A stretch of DNA of 40,282 nucleotides, taken from a virus. Under the pieces are notes generated by a model. That model made no database searches, was not told the DNA's origin, and saw only the letters and a list, made by a program, of their open reading frames with translations. Shown one piece after another: positions 26,601 through 31,274 of the stretch. The translations under genes and the position numbers were made by a program. The stretch covers positions 1 to 40,282 of IMG/VR virus record IMGVR_UViG_3300021371_000041; one strand, 5' to 3'. Positions within the stretch are counted from its first letter, which is position 1, and each line of letters begins with the position of its first letter.

Positions 26601-27185
26601 CTGAATGGCAATATCTCTAGCTGCTTCAAATACCTCTACAGTCTCATCTTCCTCACCTTGAACATGAGCACCAGTTACATACAAATTTGCAGCATCATAT
26701 ACCCTGTCATTTCCGCCATACTTAAGGTTATATACTACTGCATCAATAATATCTTCAACATCATCTACGCAGTTCTGAGTGCCGCCAGGAATATTAAATC
26801 CAGAATTATTATTAAGCATTCTGTCTACTGCTTCCTTAGCAATAAACGTTTTGTTTTGCGTAATTAATTCTGATGCATCAAAAAATCTATCGGATTGACC
26901 AGTAGAAGAACCCGCACCAACAGTAACCAATCCAGGACGATTATCAATATAATGGTTACCAGGCATCAGCATAATGCTGAACTGGTCAAATCTATCGTTT
27001 CCAGATCCAGGAACATATGAGAATCGTGAAACCTCAATAAATGCTCTCTGAATAGTTTTGAAAGGTCTTAATGGACTGTTTCCTCTGTTATCAAGTTCGT
27101 CTGTCGCATTAAAATCATCAGGAGAAACATAAAGATACTTACCTGTTTTACTTGAATACAGATTATCAAGTCTTGTAAGAGCCAT
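17697..27185 (-). CDS. giant virion structural protein (3162 aa), tail-fibre-like
   Basis: The N-terminal part (residues 1-90: LYVSPDDFNATDELDNRGNS, PLRPFKTIQRAFIEVSRFSY) resembles the pectate-lyase-like start of large phage fibre or baseplate proteins. A module of about 160-230 residues occurs twice, near 107-270 and 815-1055, with shared pieces (N-K-x-F-I-x-x-E-A, I-x-D-A-V-V-x-x-L, C-x-N-I/V-A). The second half is a long beta-rich shaft with recurring GNTxxxGxLTV-type repeats; the last 150 residues look like a distinct domain ending SKVGWYLMEV. GC content is higher near 21540-21780 and 25130-25530. It heads the late operon behind a TATAAATA box. By size and place a long tail fibre or baseplate fibre; exact role unproven. 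Confidence 0.8.
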   Translation of the reverse strand: MALTRLDNLYSSKTGKYLYVSPDDFNATDELDNRGNSPLRPFKTIQRAFIEVSRFSYVPGSGNDRFDQFSIMLMPGNHYIDNRPGLVTVGAGSSTGQSDRFFDASELITQNKTFIAKEAVDRMLNNNSGFNIPGGTQNCVDDVEDIIDAVVYNLKYGGNDRVYDAANLYVTGAHVQGEEDETVEVFEAARDIAIQVMKNETVTVSGSHGLSQITDSTIPTDGNTPYCSNVASAITVLFSTLIQAVGTDASPNGNLTGITRTAAPNTDELPVFGFNQSDNEWNDKSILDLSDPNNALYKFNATTGGVIVPRGCSLIGYDLRRTIIRPLYVPDPVDGEVGRTSIFNLTGGCYLWQFTIKDGDLSSNSPLFDSTTNVGKVYTQPIDTANSKKTPEFSHHKICIMEYADNNELDLYYQKIGSAFQEYQPSIDDEGELDNLVQENRIVGPLSDSRSIQSIKVTDNAGSSTSVVTVTTKIDHGYFDGQYVAVLNTGLDEELNGSQKIYISTTDSRVFTYTFSNNAASIGLVSDQLYTQPTLGSGAIALAEIDSVESASPYVFNCSIRSTWGQCGMWANGSKATGFRSMVVAQYTGVSLQKDDRAFIRYDRFTNTWNQASLTDAFATVPYHTKGDAYWKDDWKNFHIRASDDSFIQCVSVFAVGFFDHFLMESGGDMSITNSNSNFGNTSLHAIGHKGYAFNQDKGGYITDIIPPKVIDTSVTEKVQYYSLDILNSNDASNHTKVYLGSEAALDPNNIPSTTVSGFRIGSRSNEKIYVKLGGNNQYRSELSPSGFKKYSAALSFFSPASLSNVLDSRAQDAANRIIDNKQFIMNEAYGYITDKYPALLSKEGITIEKCKRDIGYILDAVVSDLRLTLNASTISATYPQGDYSDTSNINVIQAAESYYVGASLDYIDNELTETIETYRYVEELVIAAMRNWDYTINGCIVVSGNRTITVGDTTGLVNGMVITGTGIPTNTEITDIPNATQITISADPTAGGTVNLTFDLVEGNYDTTVAPVSDDTITNDPSNSTPECANIANLLRSYFDNIVTIFNNGSAGITRRETKVNIAALSQRATAFTVNTGGGTSNPHKFETGTAVRLVPRAKAGTNPDKRLIRLPSGFSSNRKYYVIAPGRFTQPYDYSSISSFAKTATTKLLLATSRENAYAGNYIYSPETETIDSDVEIDIYQFVLDDKYDLHKYQCEATGDGGPEILQTNVSHHFHDPATDDVVQKVFFRGDTLPTISGGSPINGSTEFYARYVKTTTVGEKQNKFTIHNSAADARNGVGAISFQNDTGSNFFVYSNKNESPVKFNPSIGTTGNWYLNVIDESSGTTPNTNSILYRLHQSDFNDASGQQITSDSWYNRITDARGKEDRVYRLRYVIPKYLQSVRDPLNGFVIKMRTDEKRNLVAQKLLLKAIGGAPTTPTDLLSNIGTSSSNYDPYENPIVLNTTALSTFESNQDNKFSFTIQSGKVIDNDLELTVFDHDTNNEALRGKTFTVVKVTAPQSGNFTLDSTADTPSSEISWTGYCSGTAYLHNVVSNVIDANTTDYYLVLRNITGKLDYSQFTNTRFQQGSVFADLLQKPDSVGDADGDSKSSRDDYLYSTKRAALYTAVPGDIIEIGTGQYRIFSVTDVPEIEDTFYIFDIDTIQDRIYNQQDGIYYLTCVRGNISPFPQGPGIGNNFKNFKFPQPISQLYPLNYKNDPLWFQKIDPNLIDPPATVSAADNYIHGLVTVNDSKGSETRESTLDLLANLNQDANYTESGVEFGLVKATTGNAASGSEDRKIRISGNEVSEDAQKLYVELRRPSIARSGNHTFEYLGFGPGNYSTGFPLRQEVVLQDVQDFYAQAKREDGGIVFYTGLNSNGDLYIGNRKINAITGEETFLESAELVDSEDDGDDLGTLVTTFETAVRFEDKITVEGKSFFNNEVEINVQPELGESLRIFSNIPDNEDLTLDRESFPLPDFGDIVLTKNKVNSAIFEFNPRGNTALPGQAYSFRTHVSSGQPSNVFPNQSGEFNNERIVTYGGQPPTSGDILFKGLQTGTSGSLGWIYSNGYVGRSSSVFNVTVYAASNIVKIGWVSGSSNASLQLSVGDTVRLSNFTGEYAKLNGIFKINGSHPTDVSYGSNFLSRGYVYIDINENFNVGEIIEWDDFAGKGFDISSNEWKEIGVIGSESIRTFTDTIGNYMVGINTVARSISTDYTTSFVTTETTPRANLDVVGDAFISGKKILSYTSESGLIKTETPQDNALIVGGNSDSPNSNATLRVSTTDLNVADRGSTYQTGGRVGVNTRVGSPNFGLDKNFVVIGDSRFTGNILAEDDLSVNGGDINSTAETFNLIQSNVSNLNFAKDAQLVKAFTDNTGSQLIEIGTSAQSQDLFIGTSAVDRSALFLHTSSNRSIVALATVPDAVNNSCDILIGGAFSAGGTGNVSNFNIGTKNVILAGELTIGNYYSEGSTGNPARIRTRVSEVELFTSDLNTKVFFATSCPDLNLGGFGGFTTVRNSLNVNSSLNVDSDIKLIGGLNAGIIEVKRARFSSPTSSHDIGSLSNQNIDVLKYISTGRTINTAGQEIWGDQSFAIAGGGVVVISNQIAADPNRSSGNYLNVSPSYFGTPGTGVGLLLDIIVDGDGNVTISNIANRGTGYAINDVLTISDSSIGNGGAPDIQITIVDVTIPGANYILPISTSSPSDFAVDDLLLLDRENPNSPDSVGVVGQPGYVDNLRDQQFSEIVRVISVVNLTNPNASGGYALEVSRAQLGTSLQTNHPEGTVIAKLDRQPNASYLTGIDSNSDGELETSGMPNNNSDIRIGVSEFGGVLTTADYLLIDGNELLSIEQLVTTDIQSLIVTTGDSDNEVRSFVVESTTGNTKILGDVSIGTGFNQFNIDSANGNTNIQGTLTVEDSITFNGSPIVGNQKLVVTDGTNVKLELDSATGNLILNGGNINVFKTDGSKALELVNSSGDFTTYGSLSALGDGLSSFGGSIESDGGLKLNFQEGAGKTQSDAEFSINNTSGNETFKVSDNGSVKIAGVENFFSSSGGRKWQYTNNSVVDAEPNVGYFVDTSANTLVKLPANAQMGDSIHIIDIGGNLSNTVTMVVRAPDNTGVQGDNTNTGTELLTGIATSYAGYTTNAGELVVQTPRAGFTLVYAAASDLNNNTATPSSKVGWYLMEV

Positions 27186-27220
27186 AACTACCAGAACCCT
27201 AAAATTATCTTATCTCAGAG

Positions 27221-27228
27221 TATTTATA
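27221..27228 (-). promoter_or_regulatory. T4-type late promoter (TATAAATA)
   Basis: A perfect TATAAATA lies 36 bases upstream of the giant structural gene. Late T4-like genes use this box with the phage sigma gp55. It fits a late transcript running through the whole fibre/oxygenase block to about 6389. Confidence 0.8.
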
Positions 27229-27262
27229 CACCACATATTGCTCAAATAAAAACTCCTCAGGA

Positions 27263-27336
27263 TGGCCATCGATGGCATCGAACTAGCAACCATTCGATTA
27301 ACAGTTTCGAGCTCTGCCTGATTGAGCTAGTTTGGC
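27263..27336 (-). pseudogene. decayed tRNA-Asn(GUU)-like sequence
   Basis: Read 27336 to 27263, the spacing of a 74-base tRNA is exact: TA at 8-9, an intact D-arm (GCTC-AATCAGGCA-GAGC), an anticodon loop CTGTTAA giving GUU, a five-base variable region, and a T-loop TTCGATG. The anticodon stem (one of five pairs), T-stem (three of five) and acceptor stem (four of seven) do not pair well. The first ten bases overlap the cpeT stop codon region. A perfect 12-base palindrome GCCATCGATGGC (27265-27276) fills the T/acceptor part. It looks like a tRNA that has lost its stems, but a non-canonical function is not excluded. Confidence 0.5.
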
Positions 27337-27854
27337 GTTAATTGTTTGACAAATTTAAAATGACCGAATCTAGATCCCCATATTTGTTTATGGGTATCAG
27401 GACACATTCCTCTGTCAAGAACATTATAATAGTTATTACCTAAAATAATGTCATTTTCCATATAAGTTTGTTTACCGTTCCAGTTAACATAACATTTACA
27501 TCCAACTAACTTTCCGTAGTAAACTGAGTCTTTCTCACTAAAGATAGTAGCACACTCAGTTTTTTCTGTCAAGTCATCTAATATCAATTGATCCAAATTT
27601 TTTCCTTTAACAAATTTTAAAGGATTTTTAATACCATAATTGAGAATTTTAATGCTATCTCCAATTGTAATAGGTTTTAACACAAATTGTCTATATGGAT
27701 TTACATCTTTGAATGCGTATGCTTGCTCACCATAAATTAACTCATCATTAATTTTTTTATGCAGTATCCTAATGTAAGAATATCTAGTAGGATGTGCAAA
27801 TGTTTGCTGTCGGTTATTAAAATTACCTAAAAAATATTTAAGAAATGTGTTCAT
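27327..27854 (-). CDS. cpeT: CpeT-like phycobilin lyase
   Basis: A 175-residue protein with the CpeT/CpcT hallmarks: start FLKYFLGNFNNRQQTFAHPT, then EQAYAFKDVNPYRQFVLKP (residues about 43-62), a Cys-rich strand GCKCYVNWNGKQTYMEND and the ending RGMCPDTHKQIWGSRFGHFK. The family attaches bilin chromophores to cysteines of phycobiliproteins in cyanobacteria. Phage copies are known in cyanomyoviruses and are thought to tune light-harvesting pigment during infection. It overlaps the preceding gene by 17 bases. Somewhat shorter than host CpeT. Family assignment is confident; bilin and target are not determined. Confidence 0.88.
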   Translation of the reverse strand: MNTFLKYFLGNFNNRQQTFAHPTRYSYIRILHKKINDELIYGEQAYAFKDVNPYRQFVLKPITIGDSIKILNYGIKNPLKFVKGKNLDQLILDDLTEKTECATIFSEKDSVYYGKLVGCKCYVNWNGKQTYMENDIILGNNYYNVLDRGMCPDTHKQIWGSRFGHFKFVKQLTPN

Positions 27855-28119
27855 CAGGTAAAATTTCAGGATTAACGATATCTAGATCAAATAATACAGG
27901 GTGGCATTCTTCAGCAATTAAATAATCAGAATACTTGAAGATATCCTCCATAGTATACTCTTCGTTAAGTGCTGCTTCTGCCAGTATCCACTTATCATTC
28001 TTATCCTCGTCTTCAAGAACATCAAAAGCAAAAGGCATACTTTCAACATAATACATTAAAACAGGTACATCATCTACAAATACATGTTTACGTGAGATTG
28101 TGTACCGGAACTGTGCCAT
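27838..28119 (-). CDS. hypothetical protein upstream of cpeT (93 aa)
   Basis: The start is placed at 28119 (MAQFRYTISRKHVFVDDVPV) because an AGGA lies about 12 bases upstream and because the longer frame to 28218 would run through tRNA-Leu. The product is acidic and alpha/beta (KWILAEAALNEEYTMEDIFK). It overlaps cpeT by 17 bases and is probably translated with it. No known domain; a partner role in pigment modification is only a guess from context. Confidence 0.65.
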   Translation of the reverse strand: MAQFRYTISRKHVFVDDVPVLMYYVESMPFAFDVLEDEDKNDKWILAEAALNEEYTMEDIFKYSDYLIAEECHPVLFDLDIVNPEILPDEHIS

Positions 28120-28158
28120 AATGTTATGATTTCCTGTTAATGTTATATTTAACAGAAA

Positions 28159-28233
28159 TACCCGTGATCGGACTCGAACCGATACTGTCGAAATTTTAAG
28201 TTTCGTGTCTACTGCCAATTGGACTACACGGGC
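28159..28233 (-). tRNA. tRNA-Leu(UAA), short variable arm
   Basis: Reading 28233 to 28159: acceptor GCCCGTG with CACGGGT (G1-U72 wobble), D-arm closed by GTC/GAC with GG in the loop, anticodon stem CGAAA/TTTCG with loop CTTAAAA (anticodon UAA), variable region ACAGT, T-arm ATCGG-TTCGAGT-CCGAT, discriminator A. All stems pair. The variable region is only five bases, although bacterial tRNA-Leu normally has a long variable arm. No CCA is encoded. Confidence 0.85.
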
Positions 28234-28411
28234 AAGACATTACACTTATCCGTATGCTATGTGGGCGCTACACCCAACATACTGACAGTTTGTAATGGAG
28301 TAAGTCGCAGGTCCTCCGCGAATATCCAAAGGGGGCTGATTCCAAACTTGCAGGACAGTGATGGTCCTGTTGCTGAGTGGCACCTATGGTTGGAACGTCT
28401 CAAGTTCCTAA
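28234..28411. other. inter-tRNA segment with hairpins, no gene seen
   Basis: No convincing reading frame. Several perfect hairpins with seven-base loops occur: TGGG/CCCA near 28262-28276, CAGGAC/GTCCTG near 28352-28370 and GGAAC/GTTCC near 28391-28408. None fits a tRNA (wrong loop bases). The segment may hold a small structured RNA or tRNA-processing elements; I cannot tell. Confidence 0.35.
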
Positions 28412-28485
28412 TGCCCGTTAGTGGAATTGAACCACTCTGCTTTCGATTATGAGTCGAATCCTTTCAACCAGATAGGTAAACGGGC
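28412..28485 (-). tRNA. tRNA with CAU anticodon (Met or Ile2)
   Basis: Reading 28485 to 28412: acceptor GCCCGTT/AACGGGC, D-arm CC-TATCTGGTTGAAA-GG, anticodon stem TTCGA/TCGAA with loop CTCATAA (CAU), variable AGCAG, T-arm AGTGG-TTCAATT-CCACT, discriminator A; 74 bases with all stems paired. The strong 1-72 pair and D-arm argue against an initiator. A CAU tRNA may read Met, or Ile(AUA) if the C is modified to lysidine; the sequence does not decide between them. Confidence 0.9.
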
Positions 28486-28492
28486 AAGGAAA

Positions 28493-28507
28493 AGGTTTAT
28501 AAAACCT
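28493..28507 (-). terminator. possible weak terminator before tRNA-Met
   Basis: On the minus strand AGGTTT-TAT-AAACCT is followed by TTTTCCTT. The stem is short and AT-rich, so it could be a weak terminator or just a spacer between the 47-residue gene and the tRNA. Confidence 0.3.
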
Positions 28508-28513
28508 CTCTGA

Positions 28514-28657
28514 CTACCAAGTCTCACTCGCTTTAGGCGACAGAAGCTTAATCTTTAGTGCTTGTCGTCTTGCTTTTGCTTGACGTATTGCCTGAGGTTT
28601 CAGACTACGCTTCTGCTCTTTTTTGCTGTGATGCTGCCAGTTAGGAAGCGTAGTCAT
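28514..28657 (-). CDS. small basic hypothetical protein (47 aa)
   Basis: ATG at 28657 gives MTTLPNWQHHSKKEQKRSLK followed by PQAIRQAKARRQALKIKLLS. It is strongly basic and helical, as in small nucleic-acid-binding proteins. A TGC-TATAAT extended -10 lies 23 bases upstream. No known family. Confidence 0.6.
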   Translation of the reverse strand: MTTLPNWQHHSKKEQKRSLKPQAIRQAKARRQALKIKLLSPKASETW

Positions 28658-28679
28658 TGGTCTGTCTCAGTACTTACTA

Positions 28680-28685
28680 ATTATA
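28680..28685 (-). promoter_or_regulatory. extended -10 promoter (TGCTATAAT)
   Basis: A perfect TATAAT preceded by TGC, 23 bases upstream of the ATG at 28657. The -35 position (CCCACT) does not match, as expected for an extended -10 promoter. Confidence 0.6.
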
Positions 28686-28690
28686 GCACA

Positions 28691-28828
28691 CTATGTAGGT
28701 CTAGTGGGGGGTGCGGACAGATGTGTAATTGACTGTCGTTTAATGAATGCCTTGAGTTCAGGGGTCTCATCCCACTCCCAGATCTCTTCGTGTCCTTTCT
28801 TGTCGATCTTCTTAAATGTCTTTTTCAT
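28691..28828 (-). CDS. small hypothetical protein (45 aa)
   Basis: ATG at 28828 gives MKKTFKKIDKKGHEEIWEWD and continues ETPELKAFIKRQSITHLSAP to a stop at 28691. A basic N-terminus is followed by an acidic/Trp patch. It overlaps the preceding gene by 17 bases. Function unknown. Confidence 0.6.
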   Translation of the reverse strand: MKKTFKKIDKKGHEEIWEWDETPELKAFIKRQSITHLSAPPTRPT

Positions 28829-29012
28829 TGGAAAACTCCTCTAATTTATCCATAATACCATCAAATGAACCGATACTGTCAATCTCTGAGATAAGATTAG
28901 CAATTTGTTTACATACAATCGGTCGTTCTGCCCTAGCAGCATACGATAATGCATTGCGAAGACTGCCTGTAGCCTCCGCAAGACTCTCTTCTACTTGTTT
29001 ACCTAAAGCCAT
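28812..29012 (-). CDS. helical hypothetical protein (66 aa)
   Basis: A 66-residue product starting MALGKQVEESLAEATGSLRN with a regular helical pattern throughout. AGAGGAG lies just upstream of the ATG and a near-perfect sigma70 promoter precedes it, so it should be strongly expressed early. No family recognised; coiled-coil or small helical bundle likely. Confidence 0.7.
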   Translation of the reverse strand: MALGKQVEESLAEATGSLRNALSYAARAERPIVCKQIANLISEIDSIGSFDGIMDKLEEFSNEKDI

Positions 29013-29038
29013 TGCTCCTCTTTATCCTCGACATAGTT

Positions 29039-29067
29039 ATTATACTGGGTTTCTTGAATGCTGTCAA
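29039..29067 (-). promoter_or_regulatory. consensus sigma70 promoter
   Basis: Minus strand TTGACA (29067-29062), exactly 17 bases, TATAAT (29044-29039): a perfect match to the host consensus. The -35 box overlaps the stop of the glutaredoxin-like gene. It drives 28812-29012. Confidence 0.9.
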
Positions 29068-29303
29068 GCCACAAGCATCCCAGCATCCTTCATATAGTGT
29101 AGTGTGTCACGCATGTTACCAAGATGTTTAGCACCAATGGCAACCTGAGGATATGTAGCCTCAGGTCCAAACTCTGCTTCAAATGCTCTTTGAGTAAAGT
29201 GTTCGTTGAGGTTATACTCTAAGAACTCTCCTCCAATTGCTTTGAGAAGTGCTGCAATACGCTCACACTCTTGACTACCGTTACTGTAAATTACTGCTTG
29301 CAT
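29064..29303 (-). CDS. glutaredoxin-like protein with SxxC motif
   Basis: A 79-residue thioredoxin-fold protein of glutaredoxin length. The start MQAVIYSNGSQECERIAALL has the redox site as S10-Q-E-C13, so the usual first cysteine of CPxC is serine and only the second is kept. T50-Y-P52 corresponds to the TVP loop that binds glutathione, followed by GAKHLGNMRDTLHYMKDAG, as in glutaredoxins. Phage glutaredoxins often serve ribonucleotide reductase; with one non-canonical cysteine this one may act differently or not at all. It lies three bases after the methyltransferase gene. Confidence 0.7.
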   Translation of the reverse strand: MQAVIYSNGSQECERIAALLKAIGGEFLEYNLNEHFTQRAFEAEFGPEATYPQVAIGAKHLGNMRDTLHYMKDAGMLVA

Positions 29304-29306
29304 GGT

Positions 29307-30221
29307 TTATTTTTTAAAATTTGATTTAAGTGTAACTTTAGTAAAATCAATTTCTTTCATATTAATAGGAATGTTAAAATGATCTTTAAGGTCTTCCCAA
29401 TCTTTATTTCTGATTGTTCTTACCTCACCCAAATGATAGCTTACCCAAGAATTACCTACTTTAGAATCATCTTTTACTTGACTCAGATTATTTTCACCAA
29501 TTTTTATATAGTGATCACTGAGATCAAATCCAATGTAGTTCCTACCAAGTTTCTTAGATGCTACTGCTGTTGTACCAGACCCTATGAAAGGATCTAAAAC
29601 AATGTCACCCTCATCTGTAGTCATGAGAACTAAACGCTCTATAAGAGGCACTGGTAACTGACAGGGGTGGTCATCTCTATATTTACCATGTTTAACCCTA
29701 TGAATGTCATTCCATACATCAGGAACAAGAGGTCCGAAAGGATGAATCTGATCCTTCTTGCCACCATAATCTTTCTTTAAGTAAGTTGATTTCCTCTCCC
29801 TCTCATGTGGCATACGAATGGGATATATCTTTGCCTTCTTTATATCCTTCACATAGAATAGAGTGCCATAATGTGCTGGTTGCAGACTTTTACCCATAGG
29901 AGCAGTGGGAGCATACCAAGAAATCCAGTGCTTAAAATGTGCCTTCTGATTAAGAATTTGACAATAATATGTAAGCCACTTTGGAATGTTGTGAATAAAA
30001 ATAGACCCAGTTGGTTTGGTGATACGAACCATCTCCGTGATCCATTCATCACACCACTGCAGATACTCTTCAACCTCAAGAGAGTCATGATAGTTTTTGT
30101 AGTTCTTCTTCAGATTGAACGGAGGGTCTGCAAAGGTCATATCAACAGACTCATCTGGAATCTTCCTGAGAAGATCCAGACAGTCGCCAACAGTAATTTT
30201 GTTCAGGTAGTTATCAAGCAT
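29307..30221 (-). CDS. DNA methyltransferase, beta class (N6-A or N4-C)
   Basis: A 304-residue enzyme from the ATG at 30221. Motif IV (A31-DPPF-N36) precedes motif I (D210-PFIGSGTT-218, followed by GRNYIGFDL), the beta-class order. Motif X-like HPCQLPVPLIERLVL lies at about 185-199, just before motif I, as expected. DPPF/Y is typical of amino methyltransferases acting on adenine N6 or cytosine N4. It overlaps the putative restriction endonuclease by 8 bases and is likely its partner, but many phages carry such enzymes alone for protection. The target sequence cannot be read from the protein. Confidence 0.85.
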   Translation of the reverse strand: MLDNYLNKITVGDCLDLLRKIPDESVDMTFADPPFNLKKNYKNYHDSLEVEEYLQWCDEWITEMVRITKPTGSIFIHNIPKWLTYYCQILNQKAHFKHWISWYAPTAPMGKSLQPAHYGTLFYVKDIKKAKIYPIRMPHERERKSTYLKKDYGGKKDQIHPFGPLVPDVWNDIHRVKHGKYRDDHPCQLPVPLIERLVLMTTDEGDIVLDPFIGSGTTAVASKKLGRNYIGFDLSDHYIKIGENNLSQVKDDSKVGNSWVSYHLGEVRTIRNKDWEDLKDHFNIPINMKEIDFTKVTLKSNFKK

Positions 30222-31206
30222 CTGCAAATTTTTCGGGGAAATATTCTTTCAGTAATTCTACAAAGCGATCAAGTTCATCGGTATGGAATGTAAAGACATC
30301 ATCAAAACCTTCACACATACGCTCAGCATCGTTAGTCCTAGCATACCAACCAACACCATCAATAAAACCAACAAAGATAGTATTAGGATAGTATTTTTTG
30401 ATGAGAGGATCCACTCCATTCTCTGTCTTCGCTTTGTCTCCATTAGCCGAACTAGTAGTGGTGTTGTAAGAAGACTCAATAACCACAAGAGGATTTACCT
30501 TGTTGGGGATCATAAAATCCATAGTACGCTTGAGAGTTTTTTCATTCTCAGCAAGCAAAGGAAGATCGCACCCACTATCATAGGTAATATTAGCATTGTT
30601 TAGGATAGTTTGCAAGACTGTCTCTGCATTATTACCCTTCCTAGCAGCATAGCTACCCCTCTCTTTGTAACGCATTATAGTATCAAGAGTCTGCTCAGTA
30701 AGAGAAGTAACATTATTAATAACAGAAAAGGTCATCTTGGACGAATTATACTGGGGAATCATCTTACCAAGAATAGTTTCGCTACCTTCAAAAAATATAT
30801 TCACTATCGCTTTCCTGAAGTATTCATTCTCCAGGGTCATCTTCTCAATTTTCTTAGCACCCCATTCAGTCTTGTTACCACTACTATTCCACTTGTCTTT
30901 ATAAAAAACAGTGGTAAAGTCGTCAAAGTCTTCATTCCTTATAATAGTTACAATCCTTTGTAGCATCTCAAAAGACACTGCAGTAGCACCAAGGACTGCC
31001 TTCAAAGCATCTTCTTTACACAGGAAACGATCAAGAACATCTTTAGTGCAACCATGCTCGATCATATCTTCTTTCAAATCTAAGACAAGAAAGACCAACT
31101 TGTCAATATGAGACTGCATCTCTTTCTCAAAAAGTTCATTGTTAAAGTAGTAAGTATTCTTTTCACGAACTGTTTTGAGTTTGTCAGCAGTGGAACGAAG
31201 AAGCAT
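30214..31206 (-). CDS. putative type II restriction endonuclease
   Basis: The start at 31206 is chosen because the longer frame begins inside the terminator and upstream of the TATAAT box at 31233-31228; the product is 330 residues. The C-terminal half holds a PD-(D/E)XK-like core: E195 (KGNNAETVLQTIL), D230 (LKRTMDFMIPN), then LVVIESSYNTTTSSANGDKA with E244 where the E-x-K normally sits; the lysine is replaced, as in some DpnII/BamHI-like enzymes. The N-terminal half is helical. It overlaps the methyltransferase by 8 bases, the layout of a restriction-modification pair. Family by pattern; specificity unknown. Confidence 0.6.
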   Translation of the reverse strand: MLLRSTADKLKTVREKNTYYFNNELFEKEMQSHIDKLVFLVLDLKEDMIEHGCTKDVLDRFLCKEDALKAVLGATAVSFEMLQRIVTIIRNEDFDDFTTVFYKDKWNSSGNKTEWGAKKIEKMTLENEYFRKAIVNIFFEGSETILGKMIPQYNSSKMTFSVINNVTSLTEQTLDTIMRYKERGSYAARKGNNAETVLQTILNNANITYDSGCDLPLLAENEKTLKRTMDFMIPNKVNPLVVIESSYNTTTSSANGDKAKTENGVDPLIKKYYPNTIFVGFIDGVGWYARTNDAERMCEGFDDVFTFHTDELDRFVELLKEYFPEKFADA

Positions 31207-31227
31207 AGCGATCAATTCAATACAAGT

Positions 31228-31233
31228 ATTATA
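31228..31233 (-). promoter_or_regulatory. -10 box (TATAAT) of the restriction-modification unit
   Basis: A perfect TATAAT 21 bases upstream of the ATG at 31206. The -35 position falls in the loop of the preceding terminator and reads CACACA, a weak match. The promoter would start the endonuclease-methyltransferase-glutaredoxin transcript. Confidence 0.55.
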
Positions 31234-31237
31234 CAAT

Positions 31238-31261
31238 AAAAAACCACCCCTGTGTGGGTGG
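31238..31261 (-). terminator. intrinsic terminator after the purine unit
   Basis: Minus strand CCACCC-ACACAG-GGGTGG followed by TTTTTT. It ends transcription coming from purM and precedes the next promoter by a few bases. Confidence 0.8.
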
Positions 31262-31274
31262 TAGGACAGTTTGG

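Noticed and set aside
28120-28218. Longer N-terminus of the gene before cpeT
   Set aside because: It would overlap most of tRNA-Leu; the ATG at 28119 has a ribosome binding site.
28219-28452. Plus-strand frame of 77 codons between the tRNAs
   Set aside because: It runs through both tRNA genes and has no protein-like content; all other genes are on the minus strand.
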